DNA of 64,000 bases from Sulfomarinibacter sp963733915 (GCA_963733915.1 CAVTEP010000011.1:372001-436000), one strand, 5' to 3'. Shown: positions 1 to 8,063, numbered from the stretch's first letter. Program-made: numbers and translations. The notes: generated by a model from the sequence alone, not told the origin.

Positions 1-1
1 G

Positions 2-643
2 CTCCGGCCCGACGCCTCGCCGGCGGACATCGACCGTTTGTGCGACGAGGCGACCGAGTACGGATTCGCCGCGGTCTGCATCAATCCGGCCTGGGTTTCG
101 CGGGCCAAGCGGAGGCTTTACGGATCGCAGGTCACGGTGGCCTCGGTGGTGGGCTTTCCACTCGGCGCCAACACTCCCGAGATCAAGGCCATGGAGGCGC
201 GCCGCGCGCTCCGCGACGGCGCCCGCGAGATCGACATGGTGATCAACATCGGCGCTCTGAAGGGCGGCGAGCTCGACCTCGTGCGGCGCGACATCGCCGG
301 CGTGTCGGACGCCTGCCGCGAGGTCGGCGCGCTCAACAAGGTCATCATCGAGGCCGCCTATCTGAGCGACGAGGAGAAGGTCATCGCCTGCCGGCTCGCC
401 GTAGCCGGTCGCGCCCACTACGTCAAGACTTCGACCGGCTTCGGGCCGGGCGGAGCGACCGTATTCGACGTCGCGCTGATGCGCGAGGTGGTGGGCGAGA
501 AGATGGGCGTCAAGGCCGCCGGTGGAATCCACACCGCGGCCGAGGTGCGCGAAATGATCACCGCCGGCGCGACCCGCATCGGGGCCTCGGCCGGTGTCCG
601 CATCGTTTCCGGCGAGGAAGGAGCATCCGGTGAATCATATTGA
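2..643 (+). CDS. deoC: Deoxyribose-phosphate aldolase, 5'-truncated by the window edge
   Basis: DeoC splits 2-deoxyribose-5-phosphate into glyceraldehyde-3-phosphate and acetaldehyde by Schiff-base chemistry. The reading frame is open from base 2, so the true start lies upstream; about 213 codons are present against 220-260 in the family. The Schiff-base lysine region reads YVKTSTGFGPGGAT (Lys codon about 424-426), and the second lysine lies in VKAAGGIHT near 510. The phosphate-binding glycines follow in GATRIGASAG. The gene overlaps the next start by 14 bases and sits first in a run of microcompartment shell genes, so its acetaldehyde is probably released inside a BMC and used by the aldehyde dehydrogenase at 2018. 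Identity is firm; encapsulation is inferred from context. Confidence 0.93.
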   Translation, partial: LRPDASPADIDRLCDEATEYGFAAVCINPAWVSRAKRRLYGSQVTVASVVGFPLGANTPEIKAMEARRALRDGAREIDMVINIGALKGGELDLVRRDIAGVSDACREVGALNKVIIEAAYLSDEEKVIACRLAVAGRAHYVKTSTGFGPGGATVFDVALMREVVGEKMGVKAAGGIHTAAEVREMITAGATRIGASAGVRIVSGEEGASGESY

Positions 644-1256
644 TCTTCGTTCCTATGTTTTTCTGGACTCGCTGCAGCCCCAGTACGCGGCGTTTCTCGG
701 CACGGTCGCGCAGGGCTTCCTGCCGTTGGCGGGTGACGCCTCGCTGTGGGTGGAGATCTCGCCCGGGATCGAGATCAACCGCCTCACCGACGTCGCCCTC
801 AAGGCGACCCACGTGCGGCCGGGAATGCAGATCGTCGAACGCTTCTACGGCCTCCTTGAAATCCACTCCGAATCGCAGGCCGACACCCGCGCCGCCGGGG
901 CAGCCATCCTCGAGGAGATCGGCCTTGCCGAGACCGACCGGCGCAAACCCAAGATCCTGTCGAGTCAGGTCATCCGGCACCTCGACGACCACCAGGTCCA
1001 GCTCATCAACCGGATGCGGCACGGCCACATGATCATCCCCAAACAGACCCTCTATGTGCTCGAGGTCGAGCCGGCGGCCTACGCCGCGCTGGCCGCCAAC
1101 GAGGCCGAAAAGGCGGCGGACATCAACATCCTCGAGGTGCGGGCCTTCGGATCCATGGGCCGGGTCTATCTAGGAGGCGAGGAGCGCGATATCGATGTCG
1201 GCTGGCGGGCGGCCGTCGCCGCGATCGAGGGCGTCGAGGGACGCACGGATGAATGA
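630..1256 (+). CDS. BMC-T shell protein of the double-stacking (gated) class
   Basis: A 208-residue microcompartment shell trimer with two fused BMC folds. The sequence from IDLRSYVFLDSLQPQ through GFLPLAGDASLWVEISPGI is characteristic of the circularly permuted tandem trimers typified by Haliangium ochraceum HO-3341. Those stack in pairs and carry large pores that may open for bulky cofactors. The GTG start at 630 was chosen because GAGGAAGGAG lies just upstream (614-623), inside the end of deoC; this couples the two genes. Residues near 170 (LAANEAEKAADINILEV) match the second BMC repeat. It is followed after a 56-nt repeat-bearing gap by the hexamer gene. The family call rests on remembered sequence similarity and could not be searched. 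Confidence 0.88.
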   Translation: MNHIDLRSYVFLDSLQPQYAAFLGTVAQGFLPLAGDASLWVEISPGIEINRLTDVALKATHVRPGMQIVERFYGLLEIHSESQADTRAAGAAILEEIGLAETDRRKPKILSSQVIRHLDDHQVQLINRMRHGHMIIPKQTLYVLEVEPAAYAALAANEAEKAADINILEVRAFGSMGRVYLGGEERDIDVGWRAAVAAIEGVEGRTDE

Positions 1257-1312
1257 GAAATTAGGAATCAGGAATCAGGAATTGGCTCTCTGATGCGAGA
1301 AAGGAGAATTCG
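1257..1312. repeat. Short intergenic heptamer repeat inside the BMC operon
   Basis: Between the trimer and hexamer genes lie about 3.5 copies of a 7-nt A+T-rich unit (TAGGAAT, CAGGAAT, CAGGAAT, TTGG) at 1259-1285. They are followed by an AAGGAG ribosome-binding site at 1301-1306 for the BMC-H start at 1313. The unit resembles the AATTAGG/AATTCCT units seen at 57314-57346 and 60325-60360. It would lie in the 5' leader of the hexamer cistron, where RNA structure or stability could adjust the high shell-hexamer output; that role is inference. Confidence 0.6.
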
Positions 1313-1630
1313 ATGGCTGAAGCGTTGGGAATGATCGAGTGCCGTGGGTTTACGGCGGTGGTGGAGGCGGCCGACGCCATGGTCAAGGCCGCCAAGGTAG
1401 AGTTGGTGTCTTACGAGAAGACCGGGGGCGGCTATGTCACGGCCATCGTCCGCGGCGACGTTGCCGCGGTCAAGGCGGCGGTGGAAGCCGGGGTCCGCGG
1501 CGCCCAGACTGTCGGCGAGGTGGTCTCGACCCACGTCATCGCCCGCCCCCACACCAACATCGACCTCGTCCTGCCCCTCGGCCGCGCCGAAGAAGCTGCC
1601 GGCGAGACCAAGGGCAAGGGCAAGCGCTGA
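1313..1630 (+). CDS. BMC-H shell hexamer
   Basis: A 105-residue canonical single-domain BMC protein (PduA/CcmK family) that tiles the facets of the microcompartment. It opens with EALGMIECRGFTAVVEAADAM, has the conserved AAKVELVSYEKTGGGYVTAIVRGDVAAV segment and ends with a Lys/Gly-rich tail. The pore loop appears to be the TGGGY stretch near residue 40, replacing the GSG of PduA; this predicts a slightly different pore lining. The ATG is preceded by AAGGAG six bases away. It is the only hexamer gene in the window, so facets would be built from this protein plus the two trimers. The stop overlaps the next start (TGATG). Confidence 0.95.
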   Translation: MAEALGMIECRGFTAVVEAADAMVKAAKVELVSYEKTGGGYVTAIVRGDVAAVKAAVEAGVRGAQTVGEVVSTHVIARPHTNIDLVLPLGRAEEAAGETKGKGKR

Positions 1631-1944
1631 TGCTGCTCGGGCGGGTGGCCGGCACCCTGGTGGCGAGCCGCAAGGACGAGGGCCTTCTCGGTCAGAAGTT
1701 CCTGGTCGTGCGCGAGCTTGGGGTAGACGGCAAGGAGACCGGCGGCCACGTGGTGGCGGCGGACTCGGTCGGCGCCGGGGTCGGGGAGGTGGTGCTGTGG
1801 GCCTCGGGCTCGTCGGCGCGCCAGACCGTATCGACCCGCGACCGTCCCTGCGACGCGGTCATCATGGCGATTGTCGACAGCTGGGAGGTCGGCGGCGAGG
1901 AGATTTACCGCAAGACAGCGGCCGACGGCGAGTGGGCGAGTTGA
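1630..1944 (+). CDS. BMC-P shell pentamer, copy 1
   Basis: A 104-residue EutN/CcmL-family protein that forms the pentameric vertices of the shell. The N-terminus LLGRVAGTLVASRKDEGL and the later HVVAADSVGAGVGEVVL and VIMAIVDSWE are the usual conserved blocks of this fold. The ATG overlaps the stop of the hexamer gene (TGA 1628-1630, ATG 1630-1632), implying coupled translation. It is about 12 residues longer than the two other pentamer genes downstream because of a C-terminal tail with EEIYRKTAADGEW, which might contact cargo or neighbouring shell proteins. Family assignment is firm. Confidence 0.93.
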   Translation: MLLGRVAGTLVASRKDEGLLGQKFLVVRELGVDGKETGGHVVAADSVGAGVGEVVLWASGSSARQTVSTRDRPCDAVIMAIVDSWEVGGEEIYRKTAADGEWAS

Positions 1945-2017
1945 CACAGAAGACCCAAAAGGGCGCGGTCGCGGTGAATGATTGACCGCGCGTCGTGGCA
2001 CGAGTGGAGGCGCAGCT

Positions 2018-3460
2018 TTGGAAGCAGCATTTGACCAACAGGAGATCGCGGCGGTCATCGAGCGCGTGCGGCTGAGGTTCGGCGGTATCACCGATTCGCC
2101 GCCTTTGGCAACCTTCGACGCAGCGATTTCGACCGGCGACGGCATCTACCCCGAAATCGACGCCGCGGTCAGGGCGGCGCGCTCGGCCTTCGAGAACTAC
2201 CGGTCGATGGGGCTGAAAAAGCGCCACCGCATCATCGATTCGGTACGCGCGGCGATGCGTGACAACGCGGCCGAGCTGGCGCGGATGGCGCACGCCGAAA
2301 CCGGCCTCGGCCGCGCCGAGGACAAGGTGCTCAAAAATCTCCTGGTCACCGACAAGACACCCGGTCCCGAGGACCTCGAGCCCCAGGTGTGGTCGGGCGA
2401 TCAGGGTCTGACGGTCACCGAGTTCGCGCCCTTCGGGGTGATCGGCGCCATCACTCCCACCACCAACCCGACCGCTACCATCATCAACAACACCATCGCC
2501 ATCGTGTCGGCCGGAAACGCGGTGGTCTTCAACCCCCATCCCAACGCCAAATCGGTCTCGGTCCACACCGTCCGCCTGATCAACCGCGCGATCGTCTCCG
2601 CCGGCGGCCCCGTCGATCTCGTCACCGCCACCCCGGAGCCGACCATCGAGAGCGCTCAGGAACTCATGAACCATCTGCTCGTCCGCGTCCTGATGGTGAC
2701 CGGTGGCCCGGCGGTGGTCCGGGAAGCGCAGAAGACCCGCAAGCGGTCGATCTGCGCCGGTCCCGGCAATCCGCCGGTGGTGGTCGACGCCAACGCCGAC
2801 ATCGAGCTCGCCGGGCGGGAGATCGTGCGCGGCGCCTCGTTTGACAACAATCTGATCTGCACCGACGAGAAGGTCGTCTTCGTGGTGGCTTCGGTGGCCG
2901 ACGATCTGCTCAAGCAGATGGTGAAAAACAGCTCCTATTTGCTCAAAGAGTACGAGCTCCGAAAGCTCGAGCGGGTGATCTTCTCAGAGATGGGCGCGCC
3001 GGGAAAACCGGGCCGGATCAACCCACGATGGATCGGGCAAAACGCCGGGCTGATTCTGAAGGAGATCGGCGTCCATCCCGAGACCGACCTCCGCCTGGCG
3101 ATCGCCGACGTGCCGGCCGGGCACAGCCTGGTCTGGACCGAGCAGATGATGCCGGTGATGCCGGTGGTGCGGGTCAGGAGCGTCGACGAGGCGATCGACC
3201 TGGCGATCCGCGCCGAGCACGGTTGCGGCCACACCGCCTCGATCTACTCCCGCGACGTCAACGCCATCACCCGGATGGCGCGCGACATCGACGTTTCGAT
3301 TTTTGTCGCCAACGCCGCCAACCTGGCAGGGCTCGGCGACGGCGGCGAGGGCTACACCTCGTTCTCCATCGCCAGCCCGACCGGTGAGGGGCTGACCCGG
3401 CCGCGGAGCTTTTCCCGCGATCGGCGGATGACCGTCGCCGGCGGGCTGAGGATCGTCTGA
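2018..3460 (+). CDS. CoA-acylating aldehyde dehydrogenase, microcompartment cargo
   Basis: A PduP/EutE-type enzyme of about 480 residues that converts an aldehyde plus CoA and NAD+ to acyl-CoA. The catalytic cysteine is Cys281 in NNLICTDEK; the cofactor region holds ITPTTNPTATIINN and NPHPNAK. A TTG start at 2018 is preferred because GGAGG lies at 2006-2010, seven bases away; a TTG at 1982 in the same frame has no such site. With this start the protein opens directly with an amphipathic segment (EAAFDQQEIAAVIERVRLRF), resembling the encapsulation peptides of PduP. Here the likely substrate is acetaldehyde from DeoC. Family call firm, start and targeting inferred. Confidence 0.93.
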   Translation: MEAAFDQQEIAAVIERVRLRFGGITDSPPLATFDAAISTGDGIYPEIDAAVRAARSAFENYRSMGLKKRHRIIDSVRAAMRDNAAELARMAHAETGLGRAEDKVLKNLLVTDKTPGPEDLEPQVWSGDQGLTVTEFAPFGVIGAITPTTNPTATIINNTIAIVSAGNAVVFNPHPNAKSVSVHTVRLINRAIVSAGGPVDLVTATPEPTIESAQELMNHLLVRVLMVTGGPAVVREAQKTRKRSICAGPGNPPVVVDANADIELAGREIVRGASFDNNLICTDEKVVFVVASVADDLLKQMVKNSSYLLKEYELRKLERVIFSEMGAPGKPGRINPRWIGQNAGLILKEIGVHPETDLRLAIADVPAGHSLVWTEQMMPVMPVVRVRSVDEAIDLAIRAEHGCGHTASIYSRDVNAITRMARDIDVSIFVANAANLAGLGDGGEGYTSFSIASPTGEGLTRPRSFSRDRRMTVAGGLRIV

Positions 3461-4050
3461 TGCAACCGGCCATCGCCCTCCTCGAGTTCAAGTCCATCGC
3501 CATCGGCATGCGGGCCGGCGACGCCATGGTCAAACGCGCCCCGGTCGAGGTCGCCTACGCCGGCACCGTTCATCCGGGCAAGTACCTGGTCCTGGTCGGC
3601 GGCGACGTGGCCTGCGTCGAGGAGTCGTATGCCGCCGGGCTTGCCCTCGCCGGCGATTCGCTGGTCGACAAAATCTACCTTCCCTCCGCCCACCCGGAGG
3701 TGGTTCGCTATCTGCGAGGCATGCGCGGCCGGGTCACCGGCGAGGCGCTGGGGATCGTCGAAACCACAACCGTAGCTGCCACCCTCGGTGCCGCGGACCG
3801 CGGCCTCAAGGGCGCCGAGGTGGACCTCGTTGAGCTCAAGCTCGCCGACCGTCTCGGCGGTAAGGCCTACTGCGTGTTTTCAGGCGCCGTCGCCGACGTC
3901 GAAGCGGCCGTCGAGATCGCGGTTGCCCATCTCGACGACCCCTCCACCCTGGTCGCCCAGGTCGTGATCCCCGACTTCCACGAGGAGATGTTGGCCAACC
4001 TCGAAGCGGCAACCGAGTTCTCCGCCCGTATCAGCGGCGGCAGGGGCTAG
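3460..4050 (+). CDS. BMC-T shell trimer, single-layer class
   Basis: A 196-residue protein with two tandem BMC domains: residues about 1-95 (AIALLEFKSIAIGMRAGDAM) and about 98-190 (EALGIVETTTVAATLGAADRG). It resembles the H. ochraceum trimer HO-5812 and PduT-like trimers. Trimers of this class sit in the facets and have a pore wider than hexamers, and some bind iron-sulfur clusters; no cysteine motif for a cluster is evident here. Its ATG overlaps the stop of the dehydrogenase gene (TGATG at 3458-3462), so both are probably made from one message. Confidence 0.92.
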   Translation: MQPAIALLEFKSIAIGMRAGDAMVKRAPVEVAYAGTVHPGKYLVLVGGDVACVEESYAAGLALAGDSLVDKIYLPSAHPEVVRYLRGMRGRVTGEALGIVETTTVAATLGAADRGLKGAEVDLVELKLADRLGGKAYCVFSGAVADVEAAVEIAVAHLDDPSTLVAQVVIPDFHEEMLANLEAATEFSARISGGRG

Positions 4051-4109
4051 CCCGTGCGTCCCACGACTTCGGCGCTCCAATCCGATCATGTGCAGGCGAG
4101 ACGCTTGGA

Positions 4110-4151
4110 CCACAAAGGGAGAGATCTGTGGTGCGGCCGTCTCGGCCGCAC
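4110..4151. repeat. Nested palindromic element between BMC genes
   Basis: The gap between the trimer and second pentamer holds a perfect 9-bp hairpin, GTGCGGCCG at 4131-4139 and CGGCCGCAC at 4143-4151 with loop TCT. It is preceded by a shorter inverted pair CCACA (4110-4114) and TGTGG (4127-4131). No T tract follows, so it does not look like an intrinsic terminator. The same layout, including a CCACAAA / TTTGTGG pair and a GCCGTCnCGGC core, recurs at 14222-14272. Confidence 0.75.
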
Positions 4152-4206
4152 AAATACCATTTTGAATCCTGTCGCCTTCAACGAGGTGACTGGAAGGAAA
4201 CGTTGA

Positions 4207-4482
4207 ATGGAGCTCGGGCGGGTCACCGGGACCGTGGTTGCGACCACGATCTACGACGGTCTCGAGGGAGTCCGCCTCCTCATCGTGCAGCCGCTCGACC
4301 GCAAGCTCCAACCGCGCGGACGACCGGTGGTGGCCGCCGACGGCGTGAAGATGGCGGCGCCCGGCGATCTGGTGGCGGTGGTGGCGAGCCGCGAGGCCTC
4401 GCTCGCCCTGCCGCCGCCGCCGGGGCCGGTCGACCACGCCGTCGTCGGCATCGTCGACGCCGTCGAGGAGTGGTCACGGTGA
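4207..4482 (+). CDS. BMC-P shell pentamer, copy 2
   Basis: A 91-residue EutN/CcmL-family vertex protein. MELGRVTGTVVATTIYDGL and VVAADGVKMAAPGDLVAVV are the conserved blocks, and the protein closes with HAVVGIVDAVEEWSR. It has a proline run (PPPPGP) just before the last strand that the other two copies lack. The start follows AAGGAAA. It overlaps the third copy by four bases (GTGA at 4479-4482). Three distinct pentamers in one locus match the H. ochraceum type of shell. Confidence 0.92.
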   Translation: MELGRVTGTVVATTIYDGLEGVRLLIVQPLDRKLQPRGRPVVAADGVKMAAPGDLVAVVASREASLALPPPPGPVDHAVVGIVDAVEEWSR

Positions 4483-4757
4483 AGATCGGCCGCGTCTCAG
4501 GGACCGTGGTCGCGACCATTTGCTCGCCGGTCTTCGAGAACCGGAAACTGCTCCTTGTCGACCTGCTCGACCTCGACGGCAAAGAAACCGGCAAGGACCT
4601 CATCGCGGTCGACATGGTCGGCGCCGGTGCCGGAGAAACGGTGCTGGTGCTCGACGAGGGCAACGGCGCGCGCCAGGTGCTGAAGGCCCCCGACGCACCG
4701 GTGCGGGCGGTCGTGGTCGGGATCGTCGACCACATCGAGTCAAACCACGGGGGCTGA
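4479..4757 (+). CDS. BMC-P shell pentamer, copy 3
   Basis: A 92-residue EutN/CcmL-family protein, closer to copy 1 than to copy 2 in the stretch DLDGKETGKDLIAVDMVGAGAGETVL. The GTG start at 4479 overlaps the TGA of the previous gene, so translation is probably coupled; reading further upstream in this frame gives only Arg/Gly-rich nonsense. It is the last gene of the shell operon. No T-rich terminator is visible in the 49-base gap before the convergent gene at 4807. Confidence 0.92.
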   Translation: MKIGRVSGTVVATICSPVFENRKLLLVDLLDLDGKETGKDLIAVDMVGAGAGETVLVLDEGNGARQVLKAPDAPVRAVVVGIVDHIESNHGG

Positions 4758-4806
4758 AGCCGCTGACCACAGCCAACCCATATATTTCAGACGGTGGGCG
4801 GACGGG

Positions 4807-5664
4807 CTAGAACCTCACCCGCATGAAGACGCTGACGTCCCCGACGTCCATGTCGATGTGGCCCGTGAGGTCCGCATTGCCTTCGTCGTCCTCCAGTCCC
4901 ACCCAATCGACATCGATCCAGGCGCCGTTGATCGCGGCGCCAAAGCTCCACCGGTTGCCTACCAGGTACTCGATGCTGACCTGGGCGACCCATTGGGTAC
5001 CGTCGATGTCGCCGATCGAGACTCCAAGCCATCCGAGACCGGTGAGGAAACGCCAGTGATCGGAGAACATCCGCCGGTACTCGAAATAGAAATACGGCAG
5101 CGGGGCGGCCGCCTTGACGTCGCTGCTCCCCTCCCCGCTCTCCTCACCCTCGATCTGCCACGCCAGCGTCGTCTGGAGGTCCATCCACCGGAAACCGAGA
5201 CCGAAGCCGGCCGCCCAGTTTTCCTTGACCCAGGGGTAGTAGGCATAGTCGACAAACATCTGGGTGATGTCGAAACCAAGGTTGATCGAGGCGTCGATGG
5301 GTATGACCTCGTCGCCCCAGATGATCTCGGTCAGGGCCTGCGACGACGAGCTGCGGTTGATATCCTGCCAGCGAACGCCGACCCGGTGCCGCTTGGCGAT
5401 CTGCCACTGAAAGGCGAGCGTCGGAATGGTCTGGTCGGCGGCGAGACCGAGGTCGTTTTCAAAGTTGAGGGACGTTCCCATGCCGAGGGATTCGGAGTCG
5501 AGCCGGATCCCGGTCGAGATGTCGACCCAGCTGCCCTCGATCTGCAGGTTGAACTTGTCGAAGAGCGGCTCGTACTCGTGCTGCGCCTGTGCCGGCACGA
5601 CGGCCATACACACGAACACGACAAACACCGCACCGATGACGACGGCATACCGTTTGCTGCTCAT
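4807..5664 (-). CDS. Outer-membrane beta-barrel protein (paralogue of 25850-26677)
   Basis: A 285-residue exported protein. Residues 1-28 form a signal peptide ending PAQAQ; the mature part starts HEYEPLFDKFNLQIEGSW, shows alternating hydrophobic strands, and ends FMRVRF with a terminal Phe, the usual BAM signal. The ATG at 5664 has AAGGAGGA about nine bases upstream. The protein at 25850-26677 shares the whole layout (YEPLFD, SLGxGTxLxFExDLGL, YYPWVK, APLPYFxFEYRR), so the two are clear duplicates. Function is unknown; a porin- or OmpW-like role is a guess. It is convergent with the BMC operon and divergent from the dehydrogenase gene at 5963. Confidence 0.85.
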   Translation of the reverse strand: MSSKRYAVVIGAVFVVFVCMAVVPAQAQHEYEPLFDKFNLQIEGSWVDISTGIRLDSESLGMGTSLNFENDLGLAADQTIPTLAFQWQIAKRHRVGVRWQDINRSSSSQALTEIIWGDEVIPIDASINLGFDITQMFVDYAYYPWVKENWAAGFGLGFRWMDLQTTLAWQIEGEESGEGSSDVKAAAPLPYFYFEYRRMFSDHWRFLTGLGWLGVSIGDIDGTQWVAQVSIEYLVGNRWSFGAAINGAWIDVDWVGLEDDEGNADLTGHIDMDVGDVSVFMRVRF

Positions 5665-5962
5665 AAACCCGAATCCTCCTTCTCTCCTCGTCGCCCGCAC
5701 ATCATAACGCCGTTTTGCCGCCAGATGCGCCGCACCACCACGACAACGCCGAGCAAACGGACGGTTTCCTGATGAAAACCCGCAGCGGCCCGCCGGCCAA
5801 CTCTCCGAAACACGAGCTTCCTCTCCTCACCCTCCGGGCCTCTCACGCTTCGGCGGTGTTCGAATCGAAACCGGATACCAGCGTGTTGTTTGCTATAACA
5901 CCAACCGAAGGCGTCACCGTGGCCGGTGACTGGGAAGGCTGTTTCGAACGAAAGGAACCATA

Positions 5963-7420
5963 ATGCGACTCAAAGACGGTGATCTCTTGAAAACCCGGGC
6001 CTTCGTGGAGGGTGCGTGGATCGACGCCGACGATGGCGCCACGTTTGAGGTGACCAACCCGGCCACCGGCGACCTTGTCGCTGAGGTCGCGAAGTGCGGT
6101 GCTGGCGAGACCCGCCGCGCCATCGAAGCCGCCGAAAGAGCGCAGGTCGGGTGGCGGCAGAAGACGGCAGCCGAGAGATCCAAGCTCTTGCGCCAATGGT
6201 TCAACCTGATGATGGAGCACCAGGAGGACCTGGCGCAGATCATGACCGCGGAGCAGGGCAAACCGCTGGCCGAGTCGCGCGGCGAGATCGCCTATGGCGC
6301 CAGCTTTATCGAGTGGTTTGCCGAAGAGGCCAAACGCATCTACGGCGACATTATCCCGCCGCCGGCCAACGACCGGAGAATTGTGGTCATCAAACAACCT
6401 GTGGGCGTGGTGGCCTGTATCACGCCGTGGAACTTTCCCAACGCCATGCTCGCGCGCAAGGTGGGCGCCGCCCTGGCGGCGGGGTGCACCACGGTGTGCA
6501 AACCGGCGACTGCGACGCCGTTGTCGGCCTTTGCCATGGCCGAACTCGCCGAGCGCGCCGGCATCCCCGCCGGTGTGATCAACGTTATTGCCGGACGAAC
6601 CGGAGAGATCGGCGACGAGCTGACCTCGAACCCGATCGTCCGCAAGCTGACCTTTACCGGTTCGACCGAGGTCGGTAAGAAACTGGTGGCTGACTGCGCG
6701 CGGACCATGAAGCGCACCTCGATGGAATTGGGCGGCAACGCGCCCTTCATCGTCTTCGAAGACGCTGACCTCGAGACTGCCGTGAAGGCGACCCTCGCCA
6801 GCAAGTACCGCAACGCCGGCCAGACCTGCGTCTGCGCCAACCGGATTCTGGTTCAGAAAAGCGTGATGGCTGAGTACTCCGAGAAACTGGCAAGAGCAGT
6901 GGCCAATTTCAAGCTCGGCAACGGCGCCGACGAGGGCGTGACCATGGGTCCGCTGATTGACGATGCGGCGGCGGACAACGTCGTCGCCATGATCGAGGAC
7001 GCAACTGCCAAGGGCGCCAAGGTCCTGCTGGGCGGCGGCCGCTCCGAATTCGGCACCCGATTTGTCGAGCCCACCATCCTCTCCGGTGTGACCTCCGACA
7101 TGCGGGTCTTTCGCGAGGAGATCTTCGGCCCGGTGTCGCCGCTGGTGTCGTTCAGCACCGAAGAGGAGGCCGTCGCCATGGCCAACGACACCGAGTTCGG
7201 TCTCGCGGCCTACTTCTGTTCCCGAGATGTGGGTCGCATCTGGCGGGTGGCGGAGAGTCTGGATTTCGGCATCGTCGGTATCAACGAGGGCGTGATCTCC
7301 AACGCCATGGCGCCATTCGGCGGGATGAAGGAGTCGGGTAACGGCCGCGAGGGCTCGAAGTACGGTCTCGACGACTATCTCGAGGTCAAGTACCTGTGCA
7401 TCGGTGGGATCGACAGGTAA
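5963..7420 (+). CDS. gabD: NAD(P)+-dependent succinate-semialdehyde dehydrogenase family
   Basis: A 485-residue soluble aldehyde dehydrogenase of the GabD class, oxidising succinate semialdehyde (or a similar short semialdehyde) to the acid. The catalytic Cys289 lies in NAGQTCVCANR and the general base Glu255 in SMELGGNAPF. ITPWNFPNAM and FTGSTEVGKKL form the nucleotide-binding region. The ATG follows AAAGGA by six bases. The 298-base divergent region upstream contains a hairpin GTCACCG/CGGTGAC (5914-5931) in the leader. The gene is monocistronic; its stop lies five bases from the convergent higA stop. The exact substrate cannot be read from sequence. Confidence 0.88.
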   Translation: MRLKDGDLLKTRAFVEGAWIDADDGATFEVTNPATGDLVAEVAKCGAGETRRAIEAAERAQVGWRQKTAAERSKLLRQWFNLMMEHQEDLAQIMTAEQGKPLAESRGEIAYGASFIEWFAEEAKRIYGDIIPPPANDRRIVVIKQPVGVVACITPWNFPNAMLARKVGAALAAGCTTVCKPATATPLSAFAMAELAERAGIPAGVINVIAGRTGEIGDELTSNPIVRKLTFTGSTEVGKKLVADCARTMKRTSMELGGNAPFIVFEDADLETAVKATLASKYRNAGQTCVCANRILVQKSVMAEYSEKLARAVANFKLGNGADEGVTMGPLIDDAAADNVVAMIEDATAKGAKVLLGGGRSEFGTRFVEPTILSGVTSDMRVFREEIFGPVSPLVSFSTEEEAVAMANDTEFGLAAYFCSRDVGRIWRVAESLDFGIVGINEGVISNAMAPFGGMKESGNGREGSKYGLDDYLEVKYLCIGGIDR

Positions 7421-7425
7421 AGATC

Positions 7426-7728
7426 TTAGCTCGCAGCTCGGGTCGGAATCTCATCAAGCGCTGCCGCCAGCGCGTGCCGCGCGTGCCAGAGGTCGTAGGC
7501 GTTCTGCATGTTCAGCCACAGCTCCGGACCGTTGCCACAGTACTTCCCGAGTCGAGCTGCCATTTCAGCGGTCACCGCGCGATCGGCGGCGAGGATCTTG
7601 TACATCTGCTGCCGACTCACACCCATCTCGCGGGCAGCCTGAGCCACGCTGACTCGCATCGCCGGAAGCACCACCTCCCGCAGCAGAACGCCTGGATGAG
7701 TCGGCGGCCTCATTCGAATATCAGTCAT
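7426..7728 (-). CDS. higA: HigA-type antitoxin with Xre helix-turn-helix
   Basis: A 100-residue antitoxin of the HigA/VapI family. RPPTHPGVLLREVVLPAM is the signature N-terminus, and SVAQAAREMGVSRQQMYKILAADRAV is the helix-turn-helix. The rest includes NGPELWLNMQNAYDLW, the dimerisation end of the family. The ATG at 7728 is preceded by AGGAG; an upstream in-frame start would add ten basic residues but lacks a site. It is the second gene of the operon, as usual for hig loci, and should bind the palindrome at 8064-8100 to repress both genes. Confidence 0.93.
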   Translation of the reverse strand: MTDIRMRPPTHPGVLLREVVLPAMRVSVAQAAREMGVSRQQMYKILAADRAVTAEMAARLGKYCGNGPELWLNMQNAYDLWHARHALAAALDEIPTRAAS

Positions 7729-7764
7729 TGTCGGTCTCCTCTTCGCGGCCCGTCTCATGGGCCC

Positions 7765-8043
7765 TCAATGATACTGCTCGAGATCGACTCGTCGAGCCTC
7801 TCCCTCGTCATACTCAAACGTGATGCACCAAGGCCCGTTCACGTGAATCGAGTAACGCGGCGGTTTGTGCCCACGCAGTCGATGGAAATCAAAGCCCGGG
7901 AGATTGAGGTCCGAAGGCTTCGTCGCCGCATCGAGAGCGTCAAGCACCAACAGCGCACGTGCCTGAAGATCCTGTCGAACTCGGCGGCTTCGCCCTTTTT
8001 TGAACAGCTCGCAAAGGCCCTTGTGAATCCACGTTCGAATCAC
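7765..8043 (-). CDS. higB: HigB-type toxin, RelE/ParE superfamily
   Basis: A 92-residue plasmid-maintenance-killer family toxin, expected to cleave mRNA on the ribosome. The family landmarks are all there: the opening MIRTWIHKGLCELF, LDALDAATKPSDLNLPGFDFHRLRG, SIHVNGPWCITFEY and the closing DLEQYH. The start is GTG at 8043, very close to a predicted promoter embedded in the operator, so the message leader is short. Toxin precedes antitoxin, the order typical of hig. The gene is full length with no visible damage, so the module is probably active. Confidence 0.93.
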   Translation of the reverse strand: MIRTWIHKGLCELFKKGRSRRVRQDLQARALLVLDALDAATKPSDLNLPGFDFHRLRGHKPPRYSIHVNGPWCITFEYDEGEARRVDLEQYH

Positions 8044-8063
8044 ATCTTCAATGTATACTTTCG

